The notes below the pieces were generated by a model. It saw only the letters and a program-made list of their open reading frames with translations. It searched no databases and was not told the DNA's origin. From assembly GCA_903875135.1 (NCBI GenBank), contig CAIQUZ010000114.1:62001-126000 (forward strand): a stretch of DNA of 64,000 nt, written 5' to 3'. The translations under genes were made by a program, and so were the position numbers. Positions 1 to 9,110 of this stretch are shown in pieces; the first letter of the stretch is position 1; every line of letters begins with the position of its first letter. This stretch comes from an uncultured beta proteobacterium (GTDB lineage: Bacteria > Pseudomonadota > Gammaproteobacteria > Burkholderiales > Burkholderiaceae).

Positions 1-921
1 TCCCATCATCGTCAGTTGGCTCAGTGGCCAATGCAGGCTCAAGAAGATATTTTAGCGAGTGATCCTGATGCGTTAATTGCATCGGGTATCGCTTATGTGC
101 AAGGGCAGGGCCAAAAAATAGATGGTGGATTACTGCTCTCTGGCCAATGGGGATTTTCTTCTGGAGTAGATATTTCATCCTGGAATATGCTTGCCTGCAC
201 GATAAAAGACGAGAACAACAAACCGATCGATTGGTGTATGTGTTTAGTTCCTAAAGAAGATTACGAAATCGTTGATGATTGGCAAACGATGGGGATGCGT
301 GGCACTGGAAGTCGCACTGTTAAATGTAAAGATATTTTTATTCCCGAGCATCGGGTGTTGTCGATGCATATTCATCGTCCTGGATTTCATTTCCCAGGAT
401 TAAAAATTCACACGAACCCTATGTTTAAAGTACCGAATAGTTCTGTTGGAGGTAATGGGATAGCTGGTGCAATGATTGCTAATGCGCAAACGATGCTCAA
501 TGAGACGACTGAATGGATCAAGTCCAAAAGTACAAGTTATACGGGGGCAAAAATGTCCGATATTCCCACATTGCAATTAAAAATTGCGAATGCTAGTGGT
601 AAGATAGATGCCGCTTATACATGGCTGATGAGTAATTGCATAGAGGCAGAAATGACCTATAAAAATGGTCAAACTTTTGATGTTGAAGCAAAGCTAAAGT
701 ATCGTCGCAATACTGCCATGGGTATGAAGATGGCAAATGAGGCAGTCGATATATTGCATGAGCTTCTTGGCGCAAATGGGATTTATGAAAAGCATTCATT
801 TGAAAGAATGTTTAGAGATGCACATGCTTCTGCGGGACACTTTGTCTTTAATCAAGACGCGCAATTAATTCCATACGGGCTTAAAGTTTTAGGTGGGGAG
901 TTTAAGAGTCCCACCATGTAA
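1..921 (+). CDS. Flavin-dependent monooxygenase, acyl-CoA dehydrogenase-like fold (5' truncated by window edge)
   Basis: The frame is open to the first base, so the start lies outside the window; the TTG at 16 is not a convincing start. The visible 306 residues look like the middle and C-terminal parts of a class D two-component flavin monooxygenase (HsaA / 4-hydroxyphenylacetate hydroxylase large-subunit type, acyl-CoA dehydrogenase type 2 C-terminal domain). Family-like stretches are QWPMQAQEDI near the start, SGQWGFSSGVD, and WQTMGMRGTGSRTVKCKDIFIP in the beta-domain, followed by the helical C-terminal bundle. Such enzymes use reduced flavin from a partner reductase to hydroxylate aromatic or related substrates; no reductase is visible here. 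The substrate cannot be told. It converges on an rraA-like gene and ends just before a hairpin terminator. Confidence 0.75.
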   Translation, partial: SHHRQLAQWPMQAQEDILASDPDALIASGIAYVQGQGQKIDGGLLLSGQWGFSSGVDISSWNMLACTIKDENNKPIDWCMCLVPKEDYEIVDDWQTMGMRGTGSRTVKCKDIFIPEHRVLSMHIHRPGFHFPGLKIHTNPMFKVPNSSVGGNGIAGAMIANAQTMLNETTEWIKSKSTSYTGAKMSDIPTLQLKIANASGKIDAAYTWLMSNCIEAEMTYKNGQTFDVEAKLKYRRNTAMGMKMANEAVDILHELLGANGIYEKHSFERMFRDAHASAGHFVFNQDAQLIPYGLKVLGGEFKSPTM

Positions 922-946
922 TACAACAAGAAATTAGTCGCGAATG

Positions 947-974
947 AGGCGCTTATAAAGCGCCTTTTTCTTTC
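947..974 (+). terminator. Intrinsic terminator of the monooxygenase gene
   Basis: AGGCGCTT (947-954), loop ATA, AAGCGCCT (958-965), then TTTTC TTTC. The perfect 8-bp stem with a T-rich tail works in the + direction only. It overlaps the last codons of the convergent rraA-like gene. Confidence 0.75.
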
Positions 975-1621
975 AGAGTTCGATCAACCCAAGAGTCATC
1001 ATAAGTGCCATCAAGAATCGACTGAATAGTAGAAACTTCTTGAGCTACTTTTGCTTTGCCAAGCTTGACCGCTTCTTGAGCTAAGCGTCTTGGAATAGCA
1101 ATGACGCCATCCAAGTCGCCTAGAATGATATCTCCAGGGTGAACGAGCATATCACCAATGATGACAGGTTCGTTAATCGTTCCGGGGCCATCTTTAAATG
1201 GGCCGCGTAAAGAAATCGACTTTGCCCAGCAGGGAAATTCTTCACGATCAAAAGCATCGATATCTCGTACTGCACCGTTCACAACACAGGCGACAGCGCC
1301 TCTTTTTTTTGCAATCATCATTAGAATTTCGCCAAATAAAGCACGATCCATATCGCCATTACCATCGATGACCAGTGCATCCCCCGGTTGTATTAATTGC
1401 AAAGCTTTGTGGATCATCAAGTTATCACCAGAGCGAACTTTGACCGTAAAGGCGTTCGCACATATCGAGATGGGAGATTTATTAATTGGCAGAATTTGCT
1501 TTGCCACTAAATCTCGGCCAAGGGCGTCGCTGATGATGGAGGTGGCTATTCCTCTAAGATTAGCTATTTCTGATTGAAGGGGCTCAACACGAGCGGAGAT
1601 GATATATCCGTAAGAAGCCAT
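953..1621 (-). CDS. RraA-family protein (4-hydroxy-4-methyl-2-oxoglutarate / oxaloacetate aldolase-like)
   Basis: 222 residues, the usual length for the RraA / class II HMG-CHA aldolase family. The central LVIDGNGDMDRALFGEI and the VVNGAVRDID segment carry the conserved Gly ... Arg-Asp arrangement that binds the divalent metal and pyruvyl moiety in aldolase members. The family includes enzymes at the end of protocatechuate/gallate meta-cleavage pathways, oxaloacetate decarboxylases, and the RNase E inhibitor RraA; sequence alone does not separate them here. An enzyme role is more likely than RNase inhibition because of the intact RD motif and the neighbouring aromatic monooxygenase. The ATG at 1621 has GGAAAGG upstream. 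It is transcribed away from groES, with a 240-base AT-rich divergent region between them. Confidence 0.8.
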   Translation of the reverse strand: MASYGYIISARVEPLQSEIANLRGIATSIISDALGRDLVAKQILPINKSPISICANAFTVKVRSGDNLMIHKALQLIQPGDALVIDGNGDMDRALFGEILMMIAKKRGAVACVVNGAVRDIDAFDREEFPCWAKSISLRGPFKDGPGTINEPVIIGDMLVHPGDIILGDLDGVIAIPRRLAQEAVKLGKAKVAQEVSTIQSILDGTYDDSWVDRTLKEKGAL

Positions 1622-1686
1622 AAAGCCTTTCCAAAGTAGGGAGTTTTATTCTAATCAATTTTGTATGTAAACCAAAGCTTTGAAAG

Positions 1687-1716
1687 ATTGATAAATAAAT
1701 ATCTATTTAAATCAAT
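1687..1716. repeat. Imperfect inverted repeat in the rraA / groES divergent region
   Basis: ATTGAT-AAATA (1687-1697) faces TATTT-AA-ATCAAT (1704-1716): 11 paired bases with a 2-nt bulge. A separate perfect palindrome CAAAGCTTTG lies at 1673-1682. Both could be operators for the rraA-like gene, but AT-rich DNA produces such repeats by chance. Confidence 0.3.
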
Positions 1717-1743
1717 ATTTTATGGATTTTAATAGGGGGGTGC

Positions 1744-1772
1744 TTGCAAACTTTACGAAGGTTCTCTATACT
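1744..1772 (+). promoter_or_regulatory. Sigma70-type promoter of groES-groEL
   Basis: TTGCAA (1744-1749), a 17-base spacer, and TATACT (1767-1772). Spacing is ideal and the hexamers match consensus at 5/6 and 5/6. The predicted transcription start, around 1779, falls inside the adjacent CIRCE element, so bound HrcA would block initiation. Confidence 0.7.
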
Positions 1773-1775
1773 TTG

Positions 1776-1802
1776 TTAGCAATCACTGAGGTAGAGTGCT
1801 AA
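1776..1802. promoter_or_regulatory. CIRCE operator (HrcA binding site) of groESL
   Basis: TTAGCAATC-N9-GAGTGCTAA. The CIRCE consensus is TTAGCACTC-N9-GAGTGCTAA. The right half is perfect, the left half has one change, and the spacer is exactly 9. It lies 4 bases past the -10 box and 59 bases before the groES start. The repressor gene hrcA is in the same window at about 55.5 kb. Confidence 0.93.
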
Positions 1803-1861
1803 TTGCAACTTTAGTGAATAGCTTTATTAATTGTTTTAATTTTATTGAAAGAGGGGATTGC

Positions 1862-2152
1862 ATGAACTTACGTCCTTTGCATGATCGAGTGATCATCAAA
1901 CGTTTGGATAACGAAACAAAAACAGCTTCCGGAATTGTTATTCCTGAAAACGCAGCTGAAAAACCTGACCAAGGTGAAGTTTTAGCGGTTGGGCCTGGAA
2001 AAAGAGACGAACAAGGTAAACATATTGCTGTTGACGTTAAAGTCGGCGACAAAGTCTTATTTGGTAAATATGCTGGTCAAACAGTAAAAGTTGATGGTGA
2101 TGAGCTTCTCGTAATGCGTGAAGAAGACATCATGGCCGTTGTTCAAAAATAA
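1862..2152 (+). CDS. groES: Co-chaperonin GroES (Hsp10)
   Basis: The listed ORF begins earlier, but the true start is the ATG at 1862 ([14 protein letters not shown]), which has AAAGAGGGG upstream and gives the usual 96 residues. GroES forms the heptameric lid of the GroEL folding chamber in the cytoplasm. The mobile-loop region ([15 protein letters not shown]) and the C-terminal [18 protein letters not shown] are typical. It is the first gene of groES-groEL, 28 bases before groEL, under a sigma70-type promoter with CIRCE. Confidence 0.98.
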   Translation: MNLRPLHDRVIIKRLDNETKTASGIVIPENAAEKPDQGEVLAVGPGKRDEQGKHIAVDVKVGDKVLFGKYAGQTVKVDGDELLVMREEDIMAVVQK

Positions 2153-2168
2153 GCATCATTCTCAGTAG

Positions 2169-3830
<1,662 letters not shown>

Positions 3831-3850
3831 TTTGCTTCTTAAGCAAAACT

Positions 3851-3875
3851 AAGGCACCTACGGGTGCCTTTTTAA
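3851..3875 (+). terminator. Intrinsic terminator after groEL
   Basis: AAGGCACC (3851-3858), loop TACG, GGTGCCTT (3863-3870), then TTT. It has an 8-bp stem and a UNCG-class tetraloop. A smaller repeat, TTTGCTT / AAGCAAA (3831-3847), precedes it. Confidence 0.85.
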
Positions 3876-3907
3876 TGTTGCAATGAAAATATAGTATTAT
3901 TTCAAAA

Positions 3908-4402
3908 ATGAAAAATTTGAAATTACTCATCTTGGCAATATCGATTATTTTGCCGATTACATCTTTTGCAGAAGGTGCACACAAACATCTAGAACAAATT
4001 ATTGCAGACTATTTAGTCTGGGTGGTCATTCTACTCGTACCTGTTGCGGTAATTTATCTATTTTGGAAAATACATATTCTTCCGGAACTATATGCTGAAA
4101 AAGTACATCACCCACAAACAAAACTAATCCAAGTGATCTGTATCATGTCGATTATTTTTGGTGGAATACTTTGGCCACTAGCTTGGATATTGGCTTACTC
4201 TAAACCCGTCTTACATAAAATGGCTTATGGGACCGATAAATCAGATGATTACTACCTAGACCCTGATGGTAAACACGCCGAAAAACCGCTTAGTCTGGCT
4301 ATCGTTGAAGATGAGATTTCCAATCTCAAAGAAAAACTTGATGGACTAGAACAAAGAAGAAATAAAGCTATTCAATCTCAAAATAAAGCAATCGTCTCTT
4401 AG
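3908..4402 (+). CDS. DUF3302 inner-membrane protein (YibI/YiaW-like)
   Basis: 164 residues. A signal-like hydrophobic N-terminus (about 1-21, ending TSFAEG) is followed by two membrane segments (about 34-56 and 73-98), the second containing the family-like IIFGGILWPLAWILAY. A charged C-terminal helix (about 132-157) could form a coiled coil. E. coli has small DUF3302 proteins (YibI, YiaW) encoded beside HlyD-type proteins (YibH, YiaV); the same pairing occurs here, with 7 bases to the next gene. Function is unknown; by context it helps a membrane-fusion protein. The assignment is from remembered family sequence and gene neighbourhood. Confidence 0.75.
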   Translation: MKNLKLLILAISIILPITSFAEGAHKHLEQIIADYLVWVVILLVPVAVIYLFWKIHILPELYAEKVHHPQTKLIQVICIMSIIFGGILWPLAWILAYSKPVLHKMAYGTDKSDDYYLDPDGKHAEKPLSLAIVEDEISNLKEKLDGLEQRRNKAIQSQNKAIVS

Positions 4403-4409
4403 GCAAACA

Positions 4410-5561
4410 ATGTTAGAACTTATACTCGGTGGATATGCTGCTTTAATTTGGTTCATTTTTATTAAGAAAAAATGGCTACCTTGGAATATTAAATCTCAGA
4501 TTGGTTCTGCCATTGGTGGCATTGTACTTTTAGCCACCATCATCTTTACAGTCAATATTATTACTCCGGGTTCTGAGGATGTTCGAGTCATTAATTTTGT
4601 TACTGAAGTAGTACCTAGGGTGCAAGGTACTATAACAAGGGTTGCGGTTGAGGGCAATACGATTGTCAAGAAGGGCGATATTCTGATCGAGATAGATGAG
4701 AAGCCCTACCAATTAAAAGTAAAACAACTGGAAGCGCAGCTTGCCGATACAGTCGCATCTGCGAAGACTTTGCAACAGACTTATAACGCGGCTCAAGCAA
4801 ATAGTTCAGCAGCTCAAGCAAATTTAGATCTCATGAAAAAACGTTTCACTGAATCATCTGATCTGGCTAAAACTGGAGCTGGTAATCGATACGATGTAGA
4901 GTACTTTCAAGCGGAGGTTCGTAAAGCACAAGGGGCATTTGATACAGCCAAATCATCTGAAAAAACAGCTCAGCTAAGACTAAATGCGGTGGTTGGTGAA
5001 GATAATGCGTCTGTTGCTCAAATCAAATCACAATTAGAGAGTGCTAAGTATGATTTGGAATCCTGTGTTGTCAGAGCTCCAGCTGATGGGTATCCCGTAG
5101 CAGTTACGGTCCGCCCTGGAAATTATGCTGTTTCCATGCCTCTGCGTCCATTAATGAGTTTTGTTTGGTATGACCAGCGTATTATTGCTTTTTTTGATCA
5201 AAATGAACTGCGTTATGTTCAACCAGGTAACGATGTAGAACTGACATTAAAAGCCTTGCCAGGAAAAGTGATTTACGGCAAAGTTGATTCTATTGTCTGG
5301 GCATCAAGTCAAGGTCAAATCGTACAATCTGGAACGATACCGACAGCTCCTGCCGAGATGTTGCATGCTCCATTACCCCTCAAGTATGCGGTAAAAATCA
5401 TTCCTATAGAAATGGATGGTGAGCCTATTCCTACAATGCCCATGGGGGCAAGAGGGATGGGGGGTATTTATACTGAACATCTAAAGCCACTCCATATTGT
5501 CAGAATGCTCGTGATCCGATTACACGCAATCCTCAACAATTTGGTATTTAAATTACCTTAA
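4410..5561 (+). CDS. HlyD/EmrA-family periplasmic adaptor (membrane fusion) protein, YibH-like
   Basis: 383 residues. Two N-terminal hydrophobic segments (about 3-20 and 32-51) anchor it in the inner membrane. The biotinyl-lipoyl half-motif VPRVQGTITRVAVEGNTIVK (about 68-87) is followed by a long Ala/Gln-rich coiled-coil hairpin (about 100-215), then VVRAPADGYPVAV and a beta-barrel domain. This order is typical of adaptors that join an inner-membrane transporter to an outer-membrane channel. The two-TM N-terminus resembles YibH/YiaV and AaeA relatives. No transporter gene is adjacent; the downstream gene is an outer-membrane factor 11 bases away. Confidence 0.88.
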   Translation: MLELILGGYAALIWFIFIKKKWLPWNIKSQIGSAIGGIVLLATIIFTVNIITPGSEDVRVINFVTEVVPRVQGTITRVAVEGNTIVKKGDILIEIDEKPYQLKVKQLEAQLADTVASAKTLQQTYNAAQANSSAAQANLDLMKKRFTESSDLAKTGAGNRYDVEYFQAEVRKAQGAFDTAKSSEKTAQLRLNAVVGEDNASVAQIKSQLESAKYDLESCVVRAPADGYPVAVTVRPGNYAVSMPLRPLMSFVWYDQRIIAFFDQNELRYVQPGNDVELTLKALPGKVIYGKVDSIVWASSQGQIVQSGTIPTAPAEMLHAPLPLKYAVKIIPIEMDGEPIPTMPMGARGMGGIYTEHLKPLHIVRMLVIRLHAILNNLVFKLP

Positions 5562-5572
5562 GGATGAACATC

Positions 5573-6961
5573 ATGAATCATCGGGGCTTCATCGTTTCGA
5601 TTGTGGCTAGTGGGTTATTGTTTGCTTGTGCAAGTCCTACCCCAAAACAAAGCGATGTCCTAAATCTTGCGCTTGGTAAAACTGACGTCATCCCTCAGTG
5701 GAGTAGTGAATTTTCTGCAGGTAAATTTGACGAGATGACTCTCGGATTTCCTCTAGAAGCACAACTGAAAAGTTTGATTCAAGAAGCGATTGTTAATAAT
5801 CCAGATATACGTATGGCACTGGCAAAAATTGATCAATCTCGAGGTGTATTGTCAATGACATCGGGATCTCGCTTACCCAATATTGGCATAGGGGCTCAAA
5901 CTGGTACTTCAACGATACCAACTTCTACGGCAGCGATCTCTGGAGCGGGCTTAATCGCTTCTTGGGAATTAGATATTTGGGGTAGGTATGCATCAGCAGC
6001 AGCAGGAAGTAAAGCACGGGTCAAAGCCTCAGAGCTCGACCGATTCTACGCACAACAAATGTTGGCAGCGAGTGTGATTAAGGCTTGGATTGCTATTACG
6101 GAAGGAAAACAGCAGGTGGCTTTAAGCCAACAGATGTTCGATGAAGCTAAGCAACAAAATCAGCTCTTGGTTCAAGGTGAACGAGTGGGTAGAAATACAG
6201 CTCAAGAAGTCACTCAAAATTTAGCTTCAGTCGATATCTACCAAAATCAATTGATTGCCTATCAATATCAACTGAATCAAGCGAAGCGATCAATGGAAAT
6301 TTTGCTTGGGCGTTACCCAGCTACGCAAATTGATTCAAGTAATATTTTTCCATCCCCAATCACAGAAATACCCGCAGGTATTCCCTCAGAAATCATCGCA
6401 AGAAGACCCGATGTTTTAGCCGCACAGGAAAGATATAACGCGGCCTTTTATGATGTTGAAGAAGCGAAGCGAGCTCGGTTACCATCGATTAAGATTACCG
6501 GGGGCGTTGGTTATATTCAAGACTCTGCAATTTTGCTCACCAATGGTATTAGTAATCCAATTAATAGCTTGACTGCCTCATTGTTCATGCCACTGTTCAT
6601 GGGTGGTCAGTTATTAGCTCAACAAGACATCAAGACCGCTAAGCAAAGCGAAATATTAGCGAACTATGGCAAAGTATCTCTGAATGCGTTCAACGAAGTT
6701 GAAAGTAGTTTAGATAACGATGTAAAGCTAAAGAGTCGTCAATCAGCTTTGGCATCACAAACGCAGAATATGAGTAAGTCAGTTGATTTTGAAAAACAAA
6801 AATTTCAAGTTGGTAAGTCTGATCAATTTCAAGTCTTGCAACAAGAGATTCAGTTAGGGAATGCAAAAAGTAATTTGATCAAAATTTCTGCAGATCGACT
6901 GAGAAATCGTGTGGATTTACATCAATCACTCGGCGGTCATTTCATTGCTGGTATTCGTTAA
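5573..6961 (+). CDS. NodT-family outer-membrane efflux lipoprotein (TolC-like)
   Basis: 462 residues from the second ATG (5573), preferred because the AAGGA at 5560-5563 is then properly spaced; the ORF track uses the ATG at 5564, which lies right against it. The signal peptide ends in the lipobox LLFAC, so it is probably a lipoprotein. It contains two outer-membrane efflux protein repeats with motifs such as ASWELDIWGRY and IARRPDVLAAQERYNAA, typical of RND/MFS outer-membrane factors. Third gene of the DUF3302-HlyD-OMF cassette. Its stop codon overlaps the stop codon of the convergent next gene. Confidence 0.9.
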   Translation: MNHRGFIVSIVASGLLFACASPTPKQSDVLNLALGKTDVIPQWSSEFSAGKFDEMTLGFPLEAQLKSLIQEAIVNNPDIRMALAKIDQSRGVLSMTSGSRLPNIGIGAQTGTSTIPTSTAAISGAGLIASWELDIWGRYASAAAGSKARVKASELDRFYAQQMLAASVIKAWIAITEGKQQVALSQQMFDEAKQQNQLLVQGERVGRNTAQEVTQNLASVDIYQNQLIAYQYQLNQAKRSMEILLGRYPATQIDSSNIFPSPITEIPAGIPSEIIARRPDVLAAQERYNAAFYDVEEAKRARLPSIKITGGVGYIQDSAILLTNGISNPINSLTASLFMPLFMGGQLLAQQDIKTAKQSEILANYGKVSLNAFNEVESSLDNDVKLKSRQSALASQTQNMSKSVDFEKQKFQVGKSDQFQVLQQEIQLGNAKSNLIKISADRLRNRVDLHQSLGGHFIAGIR

Positions 6962-8652
6962 TTTCCGCTAAGAATACTGGAACACTCGCCGCCTGGGAAT
7001 TGAATTTTTTTGAAAAAATTCAACCAATCATTGGTTAAAGGTGATACTTTAATTTTGTTGATTTTAGTTTTATCCTCGGGTAATAGTTGGATAAAGGCTA
7101 GCCAACGATTGTTATCTTCATCTTGGACGATTGTGTAGCTAGCAAGATTTTTGGGATTTAAATTTTGACTATCCTTATAGACAAAGCAGCCCATTCTAGA
7201 GATCTTTTTTTCGGACAACCATCGAATGCCACCGAGCGACTCTGTGGTCTCTAAACTTCTCTGCCAAGGGATGGCATCTGAAGAAAAACTTAAATCAATA
7301 TCTTTTCCACCATTAAATTCAGCAATTTCATTAAATCGATTTTCTTTCGCTAGCAAAGTACGTCGAAAATTATTTAATACTGGTCCAATCTGGTTTTTCC
7401 AACTTAAATATTGACTTCCAAAGCCGTCTTGTACGTCACCGATAATAAATTGCGGCTCACCATCACCATAAATTTTATATAGATAGTTATGAATATTGGG
7501 TGCTTGATCAAAACAAACGTTGACTAGCTGTGGTTTGGTATACCAATCAGTCCCTTTTTTTGCCTCGTCGATAAATGATTTCATCACAATCGCCGTGTCC
7601 ATATAATTAAGACCAGAGTTTTTTAACTTCTCAAATCCGATACTACAAGCATTCTTTAACGAGACACCTTCGGCATTACTCATCATCTGTAGAAGACTTG
7701 GCGATTTATCATTGAGTAATTGAAGAAAATTTTGATTTCCTTTTAAAGTGGGATGATTCAAAACATTGGTAGAGGAAATACCCTCACGATTGGGAATATC
7801 ATTGATGCCAAAGGCGGAGGGATCAAATAGAGTCTTGGTGTACGTAAAGGACAGCTTGACTGTGAGTATTTGAGATTTATTCGCGTTAGGGTCAAGTTGT
7901 AGGGCTTGTATCTTTTTATCAGGAGTGCTTCCAAGAGTTCCCTCAGCACGGTAAACAGGCACTTCAATCATGTCTATACCATTTCGGATTTCAGGCCAAC
8001 CAAATGTCATTGGGACCTTGCCATTGAGACTACCTTTAAGCATATCTTGAGTACGTTTTTGCGCATCGGATAACACTGGATTTGCAAAGATGGAAGTTGC
8101 CCCTGCAATGGTGGTGGCCGTTCCGCCTGTCGCCACTATTGCAGCAGCGCCCAAGAGGAATTGTGCGGAACCCACTAAATCATTGTTTGAATCAGTTGCG
8201 GTTTTGACATTAACGATTAATGAAAGGCTTCCCGGATTAAAAGTTGAAAAAGGTTTTAAAAGAGAGTTCGATACAATTCTGAGAGGGATCGTGCTCAGGG
8301 ATGCACACTGATTGGCATTATCTCTGCCATCAAATGTGGCTAGTGGAATTTCAATCTCTTCGTTTTGTCCAAAAAAGCCATTTTTGGTAATTGAGATTAA
8401 AAGCTGCGTCTTTTCACTACTTAAAAAGCTTTTATTGGATAGGGAGACACAGCTTGAAATTGGAATGACTTCAGACGTGATCGTAATGTATCCATCATTA
8501 CCATAACTATCGGCTAAATAGGCGGGCGTGTCTCTTGGATAAAACGTTGGGTTAATATCGGGGAAAAAGAACGAGCTTGCAAATCCCTCATTGGAGCAAA
8601 GGCTAGAAAGACAAGTGACGACGATCAACACACAACAACGGAACTTTTTCAT
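6958..8652 (-). CDS. Unrecognised exported protein, 564 residues
   Basis: I do not recognise a family. The N-terminus MKKFRCCVLIVVTCLSSLCS...GFAS looks like a cleavable Sec signal. The mature part is acidic-neutral and Ser/Asn-rich, with one Ala/Gly/Thr-rich hydrophobic stretch at about 163-190 that could be a membrane segment or glycine-zipper-like. Several Cys are scattered along the chain, including near the C-terminus (GGECSSIL). Codon use resembles its neighbours, so it is a real gene. It stands alone: convergent with nodT (4-nt overlap of stop codons), with a 55-base gap to the ridA-like gene. Surface, periplasmic or envelope-stress roles are all possible; none can be shown. Confidence 0.8.
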   Translation of the reverse strand: MKKFRCCVLIVVTCLSSLCSNEGFASSFFFPDINPTFYPRDTPAYLADSYGNDGYITITSEVIPISSCVSLSNKSFLSSEKTQLLISITKNGFFGQNEEIEIPLATFDGRDNANQCASLSTIPLRIVSNSLLKPFSTFNPGSLSLIVNVKTATDSNNDLVGSAQFLLGAAAIVATGGTATTIAGATSIFANPVLSDAQKRTQDMLKGSLNGKVPMTFGWPEIRNGIDMIEVPVYRAEGTLGSTPDKKIQALQLDPNANKSQILTVKLSFTYTKTLFDPSAFGINDIPNREGISSTNVLNHPTLKGNQNFLQLLNDKSPSLLQMMSNAEGVSLKNACSIGFEKLKNSGLNYMDTAIVMKSFIDEAKKGTDWYTKPQLVNVCFDQAPNIHNYLYKIYGDGEPQFIIGDVQDGFGSQYLSWKNQIGPVLNNFRRTLLAKENRFNEIAEFNGGKDIDLSFSSDAIPWQRSLETTESLGGIRWLSEKKISRMGCFVYKDSQNLNPKNLASYTIVQDEDNNRWLAFIQLLPEDKTKINKIKVSPLTNDWLNFFKKIQFPGGECSSILSGN

Positions 8653-8707
8653 GAGCTACTCTATAAAGATATAAATAGAGTTTAATGCTAAAAAGTACCA
8701 AGATGCT

Positions 8708-9100
8708 TTATTCAGGTATGACAGCTGTTACTTCGATTTCCACTTTTGCCCGGTCTTCAATTAGAGCAACCACTTGAACAGCGGTCATAGCGATATCATA
8801 ATAGCCAATAATTTCTTTGAAGGCTTTTCCGATTTCTCGACTGGCTGCGAGATATTCTTTTTTATCAACAACATACCAAGTCATTCGGGTAATATGTTCA
8901 GGCTTGCCATGGGCTGTTCTTAACACGGCAACAATATTTTCTAAGGCAAGTCGGGCCTGAGCAGCAAAATCGTCGGACTGAAATTGATAGTTAGAGTCCC
9001 AACCAATCATCCCAGCAATAAAAATCATACGACCTTGAGCAGAAACGCCATTAGCGTAACCTTTTGGTCTAGGCCATCCTTCAGGTAATAAAACTTGCAT
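8708..9100 (-). CDS. RidA/YjgF-family enamine/imine deaminase-like protein
   Basis: 130 residues from the ATG at 9100 (AAGGATGATTG upstream; the ORF track starts one codon earlier at a TTG). The family pattern is clear: VSAQGRMIFIAGMIGWD, a helix ending in LENIVAVLRTAHG, and TAVQVVALIEDRAKVEIEVTAV. RidA proteins hydrolyse reactive enamines/imines to ketones and ammonia; the classical RidA Arg is not obvious here, so this may be one of the Rid subfamilies with another role. It is the last gene of the aromatic acyl-CoA operon, which suits removal of an amino group from a dearomatised 2-aminobenzoyl-CoA intermediate. Confidence 0.85.
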   Translation of the reverse strand: MQVLLPEGWPRPKGYANGVSAQGRMIFIAGMIGWDSNYQFQSDDFAAQARLALENIVAVLRTAHGKPEHITRMTWYVVDKKEYLAASREIGKAFKEIIGYYDIAMTAVQVVALIEDRAKVEIEVTAVIPE

Positions 9101-9110
9101 CAATCATCCT

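Noticed and set aside
1158-1577. 139-residue plus-strand ORF inside the rraA-like gene
   Set aside because: It lies wholly antisense to a clear RraA-family gene and has no recognisable motif or ribosome site; a shadow frame.
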